Under the pieces are notes generated by a model that worked only from the letters and a program-made list of their open reading frames with translations, did no database searches and was not told where the DNA came from. Below, piece after piece: positions 8,827 through 16,224 of a stretch of DNA of 33,137 nucleotides (the first letter of the stretch is position 1; each line of letters starts with the position of its first letter). The translations under genes and the position numbers were made by a program. The DNA is from Chitinophagaceae bacterium (lineage in GTDB: Bacteria > Bacteroidota > Bacteroidia > Chitinophagales > Chitinophagaceae). The stretch is taken from positions 1 to 33,137 of the forward strand of contig JADGPW010000117.1 of NCBI GenBank assembly GCA_017882265.1. The letters run 5' to 3'.

Positions 8827-8834
8827 CAAAAATA
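8827..8834 (-). promoter_or_regulatory. -7 box of the serine hydrolase gene
   Basis: TATTTTTG on the minus strand matches TAnnTTTG exactly and ends 23 bp before the TTG start. The short leader contains no ATG in frame, which supports the TTG start. Confidence 0.5.
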
Positions 8835-9027
8835 AGCAGTCATTGATGAAAATGGAAAATAAGTCAGGTAAGTCAGATAGGTCAAAGGGGCCATATTGGA
8901 TCGGGGAGACTTTCCGGTAGTTAATGATTTTTTTTGCTACATGAGTTAAATAGATTTTGTAAAAGCAAGTATACCTTTCTAGAAAGACTCTGGCGTCAGC
9001 TAATCGACAGCTATTGGTGCAACCAGC

Positions 9028-9035
9028 TATATTTG
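9028..9035 (+). promoter_or_regulatory. -7 box at the serA start codon
   Basis: TATATTTG is a perfect TAnnTTTG match that ends only 4 bp before the ATG. Transcription would begin at or within a base or two of the start codon, giving a leaderless mRNA. A -33 TTTG at the right spacing is not evident, so this may be chance. Confidence 0.35.
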
Positions 9036-9039
9036 CAGT

Positions 9040-10278
9040 ATGGCAAAAGCCCTACAAACAAGTTATCCCAAAGAAAAGATCAGGATCCTTTTCCTGGAGA
9101 ATATCAGTGATGTGGCAGTTAATAATTTCCGCAGGCATGGATATACACAGGTGGATAAGATCAGTAAAGCGCTTACAGAAGAACAATTGATCGGGGAAAT
9201 CAAAGATGTTCATATCCTGGGTATCCGTTCCAAAACTCAGATCACGAATCCCATCCTGGAGGCTGCCAGGAAATTACAGGCTATTGGGTGTTTTTGTATC
9301 GGGGTAAACCAGGTAGACCTTTCGGCTGCCACTAAGAACGGTGTCGTTGTTTTTAATGCGCCTTATTCCAATACAAGATCGGTGGCCGAACTGGTGATCG
9401 GTTCAGCGATCATGCTCATCCGTCGAATTCCCGATAAGAATAAGGCAGCACATGCAGGCGTCTGGATAAAAGAAGCCAAAGGAAGTTATGAATTAAGGGG
9501 AAAGACGCTGGGTATTGTCGGGTACGGCAATATTGGTTCCCAGGTTAGTGTACTTGCCGAGGCTTTGGGGATGAAAGTTATATTTTATGATGTGGAAACA
9601 AAGCTGCCTCTCGGTAATGCGGAGGATGCAAAATCACTCAAAGAATTATTAAACAGGGCCGATGTAGTAACCCTCCATGTTCCGGAAACGGCTCAAACAA
9701 AGAACCTTGTCAATAAAACCAACCTAAAGTATTTTAAGAAAGGCGCGGTACTAATCAACTACGCCAGGGGAGAAGTAGTGGACCTGGAAGCCTTGCGCCG
9801 GTCCATCCTGGACGGGAATATTGGTGGAGCTGCTGTGGATGTTTTTCCCATTGAACCTGAAAAAAACGGGGATCCTTTTCAAACCCCATTGCAGGATTGC
9901 CCGAATGTGATCCTCACCCCTCATATCGGCGGTTCTACGGAAGAGGCACAACAGAATATTGGGGAAGATGTAAGCATAAAGCTTTTTAACTACCTGGAAA
10001 AAGGCATCACGCTTGGTTCACATACGGTGCCTGCATTAGCATTGCCACCCCAGGAAGGTTCTCACCGTATCCTGCATATCCATAGGAATGTCCCCGGGGT
10101 TTTGTCGGAGATCAATACCCGGCTTTCCCAACACCATATTAATATCCTTGGGCAATACCTGAAAACCAATGATGAGATTGGGTATGTAGTACTGGATATA
10201 GATAAAAAGCTTTCCTCCCAGGCGCTGGGTTTATTAAAAGAAGTGAAAGGATCGATCAAAGTGAGAATGTTGTATTAA
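9040..10278 (+). CDS. serA: D-3-phosphoglycerate dehydrogenase
   Basis: 412 residues, the length of the E. coli-type SerA. It oxidises 3-phosphoglycerate to 3-phosphohydroxypyruvate with NAD, the first step of serine synthesis. The substrate-binding domain is split around a Rossmann domain with GYGNIGSQ at 161-168. Catalytic residues are Arg243 (NYARGEVVD), Glu272 (DVFPIEPE) and His295 (LTPHIGGST). A C-terminal ACT domain (about 342-412, ILHIHRNVPGVLSEINT) suggests allosteric control by serine, as in the E. coli enzyme. The start at 9040 fits the family. It stands alone; ndh follows 102 bp later with its own promoter. Confidence 0.95.
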   Translation: MAKALQTSYPKEKIRILFLENISDVAVNNFRRHGYTQVDKISKALTEEQLIGEIKDVHILGIRSKTQITNPILEAARKLQAIGCFCIGVNQVDLSAATKNGVVVFNAPYSNTRSVAELVIGSAIMLIRRIPDKNKAAHAGVWIKEAKGSYELRGKTLGIVGYGNIGSQVSVLAEALGMKVIFYDVETKLPLGNAEDAKSLKELLNRADVVTLHVPETAQTKNLVNKTNLKYFKKGAVLINYARGEVVDLEALRRSILDGNIGGAAVDVFPIEPEKNGDPFQTPLQDCPNVILTPHIGGSTEEAQQNIGEDVSIKLFNYLEKGITLGSHTVPALALPPQEGSHRILHIHRNVPGVLSEINTRLSQHHINILGQYLKTNDEIGYVVLDIDKKLSSQALGLLKEVKGSIKVRMLY

Positions 10279-10328
10279 CTGCAATTCCCGGAGTAACGGT
10301 CATTCCCTACAAATAATTATTTTATGAT

Positions 10329-10350
10329 ATTTTCAATAAATATTGAAAAT
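10329..10350. promoter_or_regulatory. Perfect 22-bp palindrome at the ndh promoter
   Basis: ATTTTCAATA and TATTGAAAAT are exact reverse complements separated by AA. The site covers the place of the -33 element (TTTC at 10331-10334) relative to the -7 box at 10355. This is a likely repressor or activator binding site for the NADH dehydrogenase gene. The binding protein is unknown. Confidence 0.55.
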
Positions 10351-10354
10351 TATG

Positions 10355-10362
10355 TAAATTTG
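10355..10362 (+). promoter_or_regulatory. -7 box of ndh
   Basis: TAAATTTG matches TAnnTTTG exactly and lies 18 bp upstream of the ATG. With TTTC 20 bp before it (one mismatch to TTTG), it forms a plausible Bacteroidota housekeeping promoter. Confidence 0.6.
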
Positions 10363-10380
10363 TGTTGTAAATAACCGGCT

Positions 10381-11646
10381 ATGAAAGTAGTAATCGTGGG
10401 AGCGGGTTTCGGTGGACTCCGTTTGGCCCGCCAACTCAATAATAAACCCGGCTTTGAGGTCATTCTTATTGATCGTTTCAATTTTCACCAGTTTCAACCT
10501 TTATTTTACCAGGTAGCCACGGCCGGGCTGGATGCAAGCAATATTTCCTTTCCTCTCCGCAAGGTTTTCCAGAAAAGCAATAATGTCAGGATCAGGCTGG
10601 CGGAATTAAAACAGGTGATCCCTGCAGCCAACAGGATCATTACCGATACAGAAGAGATCGGTTATGATGCATTGGTGTTGGCCACCGGAGCTGATACTAA
10701 TTTTTTCGGGAATACACAGATCGCTTCAAATGCATTCCCTATGAAATCAACTGTAGAGGCCCTGCAGCTCCGCTACCGTTTGCTGCAAAATTTTGAAAAG
10801 GCATTGAGCGTTAAAGATGAAAATGAATGGCAGCGATTGATGAATATTGTAGTGGTGGGCGGGGGACCAACAGGAGTGGAGATCTCCGGGGCATTAGCCG
10901 AAATGAAAAAATATGTATTACCAAAGGATTATCCTGAACTGGATTTTTCTAAAATGAATATTTACCTGTTGGAAGGGACCGGTAAGACACTGGCCGCTAT
11001 GAGTGAACGATCATCTGCCCAATCATCACGATATCTTAACCGGCTTGGGGTGAAACTTATGACCAATACATTGGTAAAGGGGTTTGATGGTCATGAAGTG
11101 GATCTTGGTAATGGCAAGACCATTTTGTCATCCACCGTCATATGGGCTGCGGGTATTAAAGGCAATATCCCGGCCGGATTTGATAATATGCTTGTGGGAA
11201 AGGGTAATCGCATTAAAACAGACAGGTATTGTTGCCTAAAGGGATACCATAATATTTATGCCCTCGGTGATCTGGCTTATATGGAAACGCCACAATACCC
11301 CAACGGTCACCCGCAGGTAGCCCCGGTAGCCATGCAACAGGCGGACCTCTTGGCTGAGAACCTAAAATTAATTGAAAGAAAAGCCAGCCCCGCCCGGCAA
11401 TTTGAATTTGAATACCATGATAAGGGTTCTATGGCAACAGTAGGCCGTAACCTGGCCGTTGTGGATATTCCAAAACCGCGGCTGCATTTTGGCGGTTTCT
11501 TTGCCTGGATGATCTGGATGGGATTGCACCTGATGCTGATCCTGGGTGTCAAGAACAGGTTCTTTGTTTTTTGTAATTGGTTGTATAATTATATAACTTA
11601 CGATCAAAATCTACGACTTATCATTAATCCTCAAAAGAAAATATAA
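10381..11646 (+). CDS. ndh: Type II NADH dehydrogenase (NAD(P)/FAD-dependent oxidoreductase)
   Basis: 421 residues. The FAD-binding Rossmann motif GAGFGG is at 7-12 and the NADH-binding motif GGGPTG at 160-165, followed by VEISGALAEM. ALGDLAYM near 300 is the second FAD contact typical of the family, and the segment FFAWMIWMGLHLMLILGV near 380 with the following basic, aromatic tail is the membrane anchor of NDH-2. It passes electrons from NADH to menaquinone at the inner membrane without pumping protons. PLFYQVATAGL near 40-50 is a conserved family stretch. Likely regulated through the palindrome at 10329-10350. Single gene; the PagL-like gene follows 70 bp downstream and may be co-transcribed. 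Confidence 0.9.
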   Translation: MKVVIVGAGFGGLRLARQLNNKPGFEVILIDRFNFHQFQPLFYQVATAGLDASNISFPLRKVFQKSNNVRIRLAELKQVIPAANRIITDTEEIGYDALVLATGADTNFFGNTQIASNAFPMKSTVEALQLRYRLLQNFEKALSVKDENEWQRLMNIVVVGGGPTGVEISGALAEMKKYVLPKDYPELDFSKMNIYLLEGTGKTLAAMSERSSAQSSRYLNRLGVKLMTNTLVKGFDGHEVDLGNGKTILSSTVIWAAGIKGNIPAGFDNMLVGKGNRIKTDRYCCLKGYHNIYALGDLAYMETPQYPNGHPQVAPVAMQQADLLAENLKLIERKASPARQFEFEYHDKGSMATVGRNLAVVDIPKPRLHFGGFFAWMIWMGLHLMLILGVKNRFFVFCNWLYNYITYDQNLRLIINPQKKI

Positions 11647-11716
11647 TCTTGCGGCAACCTGGTACAGCCCCAGTTCGATTTATCCTTATTAATTTTTTAA
11701 CCGGATACTACAGCCA

Positions 11717-12925
11717 ATGACTAATCGCTTTTCGCGCATTACCCTTTGTATTTTTTTGATTATTCATTCTTTTTTCCGCGGGGCTGCGCAGGATAACAGG
11801 GTATTATATCCTTCTTTTTTTTCCGGAAAGACCTATGTGGAAGCAACCGCGGGCTATGTGGATTTTGCTTTCACCGACAAAAATTTACTACCTGGCTTTA
11901 CTACTGAAAAAATTTATAGACCGCATATTGGAGTGCGATTGACCTTGCTCGGTTACAACTTCAACAATTTTTTGTCAGCACATATTAGTTATATGCGGCC
12001 GGTGTTATGGATCTATTACAAAAATGTGAATGGCGACCAGGTACATCATACTGTTACCATGAATATATCTTCCGTGATGTTGCGGGGAAGATTCCCGGTT
12101 AATAAATCGGTGTGGGTATATAGTGAAACCGGTTTTTGCCTGGTCACCCGCAACGGGTTTTACGTCAATGCCCCGCATGTTCTTCCCAATGCTAATTTCG
12201 GAACTATTTCATTTGGAACAGGTGTGCAATACCGGCTTTCCCCAAAATCGAGTCTGGTAGCGGGTATGACCTTTTGTTCCAAAAAAGAAAATGAGCAACA
12301 ACCATCGTCTTTGTCCATAACCGGCGGATTCAATTATTCCCTTCAGCCTTTGTCCCCGAAAAAAATTATGGATGTACGTTCATCGCCATACCGCTTTCCC
12401 AAACAGATGGTGCAGGCAGGTTATTCCACCGCCGTGGTCGGTTTTGGCGTCAACAATTTCTTTGCCAATAATATAATACCTGTTTTCTGGGGAGGTGATG
12501 CAGAAGTAAAAGAGGGTGTGTCCGTCCATTACCAGCGTAATTTTTTTCATACCCGTAAAGTATTCAGTATAGACTGGGGAGCCAGTGCCAGTTATTGGAA
12601 AAGCCGGTGGCAGCGCCAGGAATTCTATACGCTTTCGCTTTACCCATTGTTTCGTTTTTCTTTTCTTCATAAAAAGGTCGCCGATCTTTATTTTGATTAT
12701 TCTGTAGCCGGACCTTCCTTTATTTCAAAGTTTCAGATTGATCAAGTTGAAACAGGCAGGAAGTTTACCTTCCAGGACTTTATGGGTATAGGCATGTATG
12801 CCGGGAAAAGCCATAACCTGAACGCAGAAATACGCATCATGCATTTTTCGAATGGGGACCTGTTCCCGAAAAACAATGGAGTGAAAGTGCCGCTCTCCTT
12901 CATGCTGGGTTATGCTTTCTTTTGA
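11717..12925 (+). CDS. PagL-like acyloxyacyl hydrolase (outer-membrane lipid A 3-O-deacylase family)
   Basis: 402 residues with a signal peptide ending near the GAAQ site at residue 25. The sequence then alternates in beta-barrel fashion and ends in Phe (GYAFF), as outer-membrane proteins do. The C-terminal half (about 220-402) resembles the PagL family: IRIMHFSN at 372-379 gives His376 and Ser378, the catalytic pair, followed by PKNNG. In P. aeruginosa PagL a Glu 12 residues after the Ser completes the triad; here that place is Lys390. The N-terminal half is a further barrel-like region of unknown role, longer than classic PagL. Its 3' end overlaps the convergent gene by 16 bp. Outer-membrane location likely; activity uncertain. 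Confidence 0.7.
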   Translation: MTNRFSRITLCIFLIIHSFFRGAAQDNRVLYPSFFSGKTYVEATAGYVDFAFTDKNLLPGFTTEKIYRPHIGVRLTLLGYNFNNFLSAHISYMRPVLWIYYKNVNGDQVHHTVTMNISSVMLRGRFPVNKSVWVYSETGFCLVTRNGFYVNAPHVLPNANFGTISFGTGVQYRLSPKSSLVAGMTFCSKKENEQQPSSLSITGGFNYSLQPLSPKKIMDVRSSPYRFPKQMVQAGYSTAVVGFGVNNFFANNIIPVFWGGDAEVKEGVSVHYQRNFFHTRKVFSIDWGASASYWKSRWQRQEFYTLSLYPLFRFSFLHKKVADLYFDYSVAGPSFISKFQIDQVETGRKFTFQDFMGIGMYAGKSHNLNAEIRIMHFSNGDLFPKNNGVKVPLSFMLGYAFF

Positions 12926-13431
12926 TGGGCAGCAAGTATTTTTTTTGCACGGGATTTAAATGCGGCTGATTCAATATCCCACCGATCCTCAATAATTGTT
13001 TTTAATTCCCGAGTGATTTCAGGGTACTGTTTGGATAAATGCTGTAATATGGATAGCGAGAAGGCTTTTATCGCAGGTTTTTCAGTAGGGGAGAGAATAT
13101 AACTAAAACATAAATTCATCACTTCACCCTGGTGTTTCTCCGGGATGGTAATATCCTGCAGCAATCGTACGGTATTGCGCTTAACTGCATTATGAAGACC
13201 GGGTTTATGAAGGTTCTTCAGCAGTTTATTGAAATGTGGCCGGATCAACTCAGGATGAGCAATGACAGCATAACTCATTGGCCAGGCAGCCCGCTGCACC
13301 ACCCGGTATTCATCATGTAAAAAAAGATCAAACAGTTCATCAAACCGGCGCTGGTCACTCCCGATCCATTTGGCAATCCGGTTACAGTTTGCTTTGGAAT
13401 GTTCGGCCAGAATCCTATCCCGAAGTTTCAT
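12910..13431 (-). CDS. HEAT-repeat-like hypothetical protein
   Basis: 173 residues from ATG 13431; the frame could extend two codons to TTG 13437. The protein is almost all helical, with paired helices of HEAT type (for example FDELFDLFLHDEYRVVQRAAWPMSY, then IRPHFNKLLKNL, then VKRNTVRLLQDI). No signal peptide or membrane segment, so cytoplasmic. HEAT-like repeats usually serve protein-protein binding; no enzymatic motif is visible. Its 3' end overlaps the PagL-like gene by 16 bp on the opposite strand, and it is followed upstream by argS on the same strand. Function unknown. Confidence 0.7.
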   Translation of the reverse strand: MKLRDRILAEHSKANCNRIAKWIGSDQRRFDELFDLFLHDEYRVVQRAAWPMSYAVIAHPELIRPHFNKLLKNLHKPGLHNAVKRNTVRLLQDITIPEKHQGEVMNLCFSYILSPTEKPAIKAFSLSILQHLSKQYPEITRELKTIIEDRWDIESAAFKSRAKKILAAHQKKA

Positions 13432-13528
13432 CAGCAAAGTCTTAATTTCTAATTTATTACTATTTCAATAATACGCGTCAGTTCTTTTCTTTTTTTTATA
13501 ATTCCTTATTCCAGGCTCCTGACAATAA

Positions 13529-15388
13529 TCACATTCTTTCAGGAACTTTTATTCCCAGCATATGCATTCCCGAAGCGATCACATTCGCCGTCATTTCAGA
13601 AAGTTTCAGCCTAAATTGTTTTTTTTCTTCTGATTCTGCATTCATGACCGAATGTTCCGTATAAAAAGTATTGAATGATTTGGCAAGATTGAAAATATAA
13701 ATAGCAATGACGGATGGATTGTGCTCCATACAAGCCTGTTCAATGATCGTTGGATATTGCTCCAGAGAAATAATTAAGTCTTTTTCGAGTTTTAGCAGAC
13801 TCCTGTCACGATAGCTATCGGGAGCCGACTGCCTATTGCCTTGTACAGACAGGGCATGCCCTGTCTCTACTGCCGACTGCCGACTGCCGACTGCCACCTG
13901 CTTCCTCAATATCGACTTGATCCTTGCGTGAGTGTACTGGACGAACGGACCGGTGAATCCATGAAAATCCACCGACTCTTCGGGATTAAAGACCATCCTT
14001 TTCTTTGGGTCAACCCGCATCAGGAAAAATTTCAGGGCGCCCAGGCCAATAATTTCATATAATTCCTTCAACTCCTCTGTATTAAAATCTTTTATTTTCC
14101 CCGATTCTTCGGTATGTTTTGCAGCAATAGTCACCATCTCATCGATCAGTTCATCCGCGTCTACCACAGTACCCTCCCTGCTTTTCATCCTTCCCGAAGG
14201 CAATTCTACCATACCATAACTTAAATGATACACCCCATCGGCGTAGGGCTTATTCATTTTCTTCAGAATAAGTTTCAGCGCTTTCATGTGATAGTTTTGT
14301 TCATCACCGATCACATAAATGCTCTGGTCGTAATGGAACTGTTCATATTTCTGCTGCGCCAGCCCAAGGTCCTGTGTCATATAGACAGAAGTACCATCTT
14401 TACGTAATACCAGTTTTTCATCCAGCCCCTCTCCGGTCAGATCAGCCCAGACACTGCCATCCTCTTTTTTCACGAATACGCCTTTTTCCAGGCCCTCTTC
14501 TACCGATTTTTTCCCCAGCAGGTAGGTATCACTTTCATAATACATGATATTGAAATCACTCCCGATCCGTTTGTAGGTGGTATCAAACCCTTCGTATACC
14601 CAGCCATTCATTTTCTTCCAGAGTTCGATCACTTCGGGCTTACCGGCTTCCCAGTCAAGCAACATTTGCTGGGTTCCTTTCATGATCGGGGCTTCTTTCT
14701 CCGCTACATCCTTTGATTTTCCTGCGGTCATTAATTCTTCAATCTGGCGTTTGTATTCGTCATTGAATTTTACATAATACTCACCTACCAAATGATCACC
14801 CTTGGTATGGGTTGATTGCGGCGTGGCGCCGTTCGCAAACAATTGCCAGGCGATCATGCTCTTACAGATATGAATACCCCTGTCATTTACCATGCAACTT
14901 TTTATCACCTCATAGCCGCAGGTTTTCAGTATTTCTGCTACACTCCAGCCTAAAAAATTATTACGCAGGTGCCCTAGGTGCAATGGTTTGTTTGTATTGG
15001 GAGAGGAGTATTCCACCATTACTTTCTGCCCGTTAGCGGGTTTGGAACCAAACTGCGGGTCAGCATAATTGGATTGAAGAAAGCCGATCCAGTAATCATC
15101 TGCAATGACCAGGTTCAGAAAACCTTTGATGACATTGAAGGTTTTAAATAACTGAGGGTTTGTATTTACCAATACTTCGCCAATTTCATTACCTAAAAGT
15201 TCAGGTGATTTTTTTAATTGTTTAACAAAGGAGAAAAGAACAAGGGTATAATCGCCTTCAAATTCCGGCTTGGTAGGACTGATGGTAAGATCGGATTCAT
15301 TAAATCCTTTAACTCCCGGGATATCTTCGTACAGGCTATTTAAAGCCTTTGCTACTAATGGTTTTATCTCAGTTACAATACTCATCAT
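13529..15388 (-). CDS. argS: Arginine--tRNA ligase with a repeat-derived insertion
   Basis: 619 residues. It charges tRNA-Arg with arginine. An N-terminal Arg-tRNA-synthetase domain (about 1-95) is followed by the class I catalytic domain with the HIGH-type motif HLGH at 137-140 and a KMSKS-type motif MKSREG at 401-406. The DALR anticodon-binding domain starts near 481 (GPFVQYTHARI). Residues 498-528, between KSILRKQ and SLLKLEKDL, are encoded by a composite intergenic-type repeat (13805-13897) in frame and look unlike any ArgS. They fall in the linker at the start of the anticodon-binding domain, where length varies, so the enzyme is probably active. ATG 15388 or the next codon (15385) is the start; a -7 box lies at 15403-15410. 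Confidence 0.95.
   Translation of the reverse strand: MMSIVTEIKPLVAKALNSLYEDIPGVKGFNESDLTISPTKPEFEGDYTLVLFSFVKQLKKSPELLGNEIGEVLVNTNPQLFKTFNVIKGFLNLVIADDYWIGFLQSNYADPQFGSKPANGQKVMVEYSSPNTNKPLHLGHLRNNFLGWSVAEILKTCGYEVIKSCMVNDRGIHICKSMIAWQLFANGATPQSTHTKGDHLVGEYYVKFNDEYKRQIEELMTAGKSKDVAEKEAPIMKGTQQMLLDWEAGKPEVIELWKKMNGWVYEGFDTTYKRIGSDFNIMYYESDTYLLGKKSVEEGLEKGVFVKKEDGSVWADLTGEGLDEKLVLRKDGTSVYMTQDLGLAQQKYEQFHYDQSIYVIGDEQNYHMKALKLILKKMNKPYADGVYHLSYGMVELPSGRMKSREGTVVDADELIDEMVTIAAKHTEESGKIKDFNTEELKELYEIIGLGALKFFLMRVDPKKRMVFNPEESVDFHGFTGPFVQYTHARIKSILRKQVAVGSRQSAVETGHALSVQGNRQSAPDSYRDRSLLKLEKDLIISLEQYPTIIEQACMEHNPSVIAIYIFNLAKSFNTFYTEHSVMNAESEEKKQFRLKLSEMTANVIASGMHMLGIKVPERM
13805..13897. repeat. Composite repeat inside argS
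   Basis: The 93-bp (31-codon) stretch contains, in plus-strand order, the palindrome CGATAGCTATCG (13809-13820), two heptamer-like units (GACTGCC, TATTGCC), a near-perfect 28-bp palindrome (13843-13870, one mismatched pair; perfect core GACAGGGCATGCCCTGTC at 13848-13865), and CTGCC recurring every 7 bases at 13870, 13877, 13884 and 13891. The same 28-bp palindrome occurs between genes at 15486-15513. Boundaries are approximate, taken from where ArgS-like sequence resumes. Confidence 0.8.
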
Positions 15389-15402
15389 TAGGAATTAGTC
15401 GG

Positions 15403-15410
15403 CAAATTTA
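15403..15410 (-). promoter_or_regulatory. -7 box of argS
   Basis: TAAATTTG on the minus strand, a perfect TAnnTTTG, ends 14 bp before the argS start codon. This predicts a very short leader. No clear -33 TTTG is seen. Confidence 0.5.
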
Positions 15411-15453
15411 CGGAATGAGGTTCCGAATACCTAACCCTGGTGCGGCGTCAGTT

Positions 15454-15513
15454 GAGACAGGGCATGCAGTAAAGACAGGGTATTCGTAGAGACAGGGCAT
15501 GCCCTGCCTCTAC
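15454..15513. repeat. GACAGGG palindrome cluster
   Basis: A near-perfect 28-bp palindrome lies at 15486-15513 (one mismatched pair), preceded by two partial copies starting GAGACAGGGCATGC (15454) and AAGACAGGG (15471). The core is the same as in the argS insertion at 13843-13870. Confidence 0.8.
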
Positions 15514-15541
15514 AATCTACAAACAATAATCCACGATACAC

Positions 15542-15716
15542 AATCCTTGTTCATCCGTTCGACATTCAATATTTCCTTTGCTGCCAATCATGCGACGCCC
15601 AGACTTGCGAATAATATCATTCTTTTCGGATTATTAAATTGTTCACCTTCGGCATTCTTAAATCCTTGTTCATCCGTTCGACATTCAATATTACCTTTAC
15701 CGCCAGCCATGCGACG
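15542..15716. repeat. Direct 56-bp duplication ending on the GtrA start codon
   Basis: Bases 15542-15597 and 15661-15716 match at 51 of 56 positions. Both contain CCTTGTTCATCCGTTCGAC and both end ATGCGACG, the start codon and first bases of the GtrA-like gene. The first copy opens a 15-codon frame beginning MRRP before a stop. Confidence 0.85.
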
Positions 15717-16224
15717 ACATATCCATACTGCCAGGGACCTTGTATTGCCCGTTATTGATTTTTTCTATCCGCCATTTCGTAAGCTGATGGGTATTCAGAC
15801 CTTCAGGTATACCGCTTCCGGCAGTATGAATACGGCCCTCGGGTTTCTTGTTTTCTATGTCAGCTTCCGTTTTATCTTTAATGAAGTTCCGGTTAACCTG
15901 GGTTTTTATACACTGGAAGCACACAGCGCCGCCCTGTTTGTTTCTTTCTGTATCTGTTTCCCATTTGGCTTCTTCCTGATGAAATATGTGGTATTCAGTA
16001 ATTCCAATATGAAAGGAAAAGTGCAATTGTTCCGTTATTTTATGCTGTATGTCTTTAACCTGGGACTTAACTATATCTTGCTTCGGGTATTCGTGGAAAC
16101 GCTGCATGTCTATCCCGTACTGGCACAGGCGATAACCACTATTCTGATTATCCTTTTCAGTTATGTGGTGCAGCGGAATTTTACTTTCAAAATAAGAAAT
16201 ACAGAAGACGAGATCACAGGGTAA
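15709..16224 (+). CDS. GtrA-like family membrane protein
   Basis: 171 residues from ATG 15709 (MRRHIHTARDL). Four membrane segments are visible, roughly at 50-72, 80-102, 120-140 and 145-163. GtrA-family signs are FRYTASGSMNTALGFLVFY after a short cytoplasmic lead, and the C-terminal SYVVQRNFTFK. Family members are thought to flip or help transfer polyprenol-linked sugars for cell-surface polysaccharide synthesis. The frame is open back to 15499, but the extra 70 codons lie in duplicated repeat DNA and do not resemble the family, so the later start was chosen. The 3' end overlaps the convergent DUF4403 gene by 11 bp. No glycosyltransferase is adjacent. Confidence 0.82.
   Translation: MRRHIHTARDLVLPVIDFFYPPFRKLMGIQTFRYTASGSMNTALGFLVFYVSFRFIFNEVPVNLGFYTLEAHSAALFVSFCICFPFGFFLMKYVVFSNSNMKGKVQLFRYFMLYVFNLGLNYILLRVFVETLHVYPVLAQAITTILIILFSYVVQRNFTFKIRNTEDEITG

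Larger units (their letters stand above)
15389..15708. other. 320-bp gap between divergent argS and the GtrA-like gene, made largely of repeats
   Basis: The gap holds the argS -7 box, the GACAGGG palindrome cluster (15454-15513), and two direct copies of a 56-bp unit (15542-15597 and 15661-15716). The open frame of the GtrA-like gene runs back through it to 15499, but that part is repeat sequence and is not counted as coding. Confidence 0.7.

Noticed and set aside
8861-8884. GTCA repeated every 9 bases upstream of the serine hydrolase
   Set aside because: Only three units with poor match; too weak to call a repeat.
13529-15388. argS as a pseudogene because of the insertion
   Set aside because: The frame is intact, both class I signature motifs and the full anticodon-binding domain are present, and the insertion lies in a linker of variable length.
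15499-15708. 70-residue extension of the GtrA-like protein
   Set aside because: Encoded by repeat and duplicated DNA, not family-like; the ATG at 15709 is preferred.
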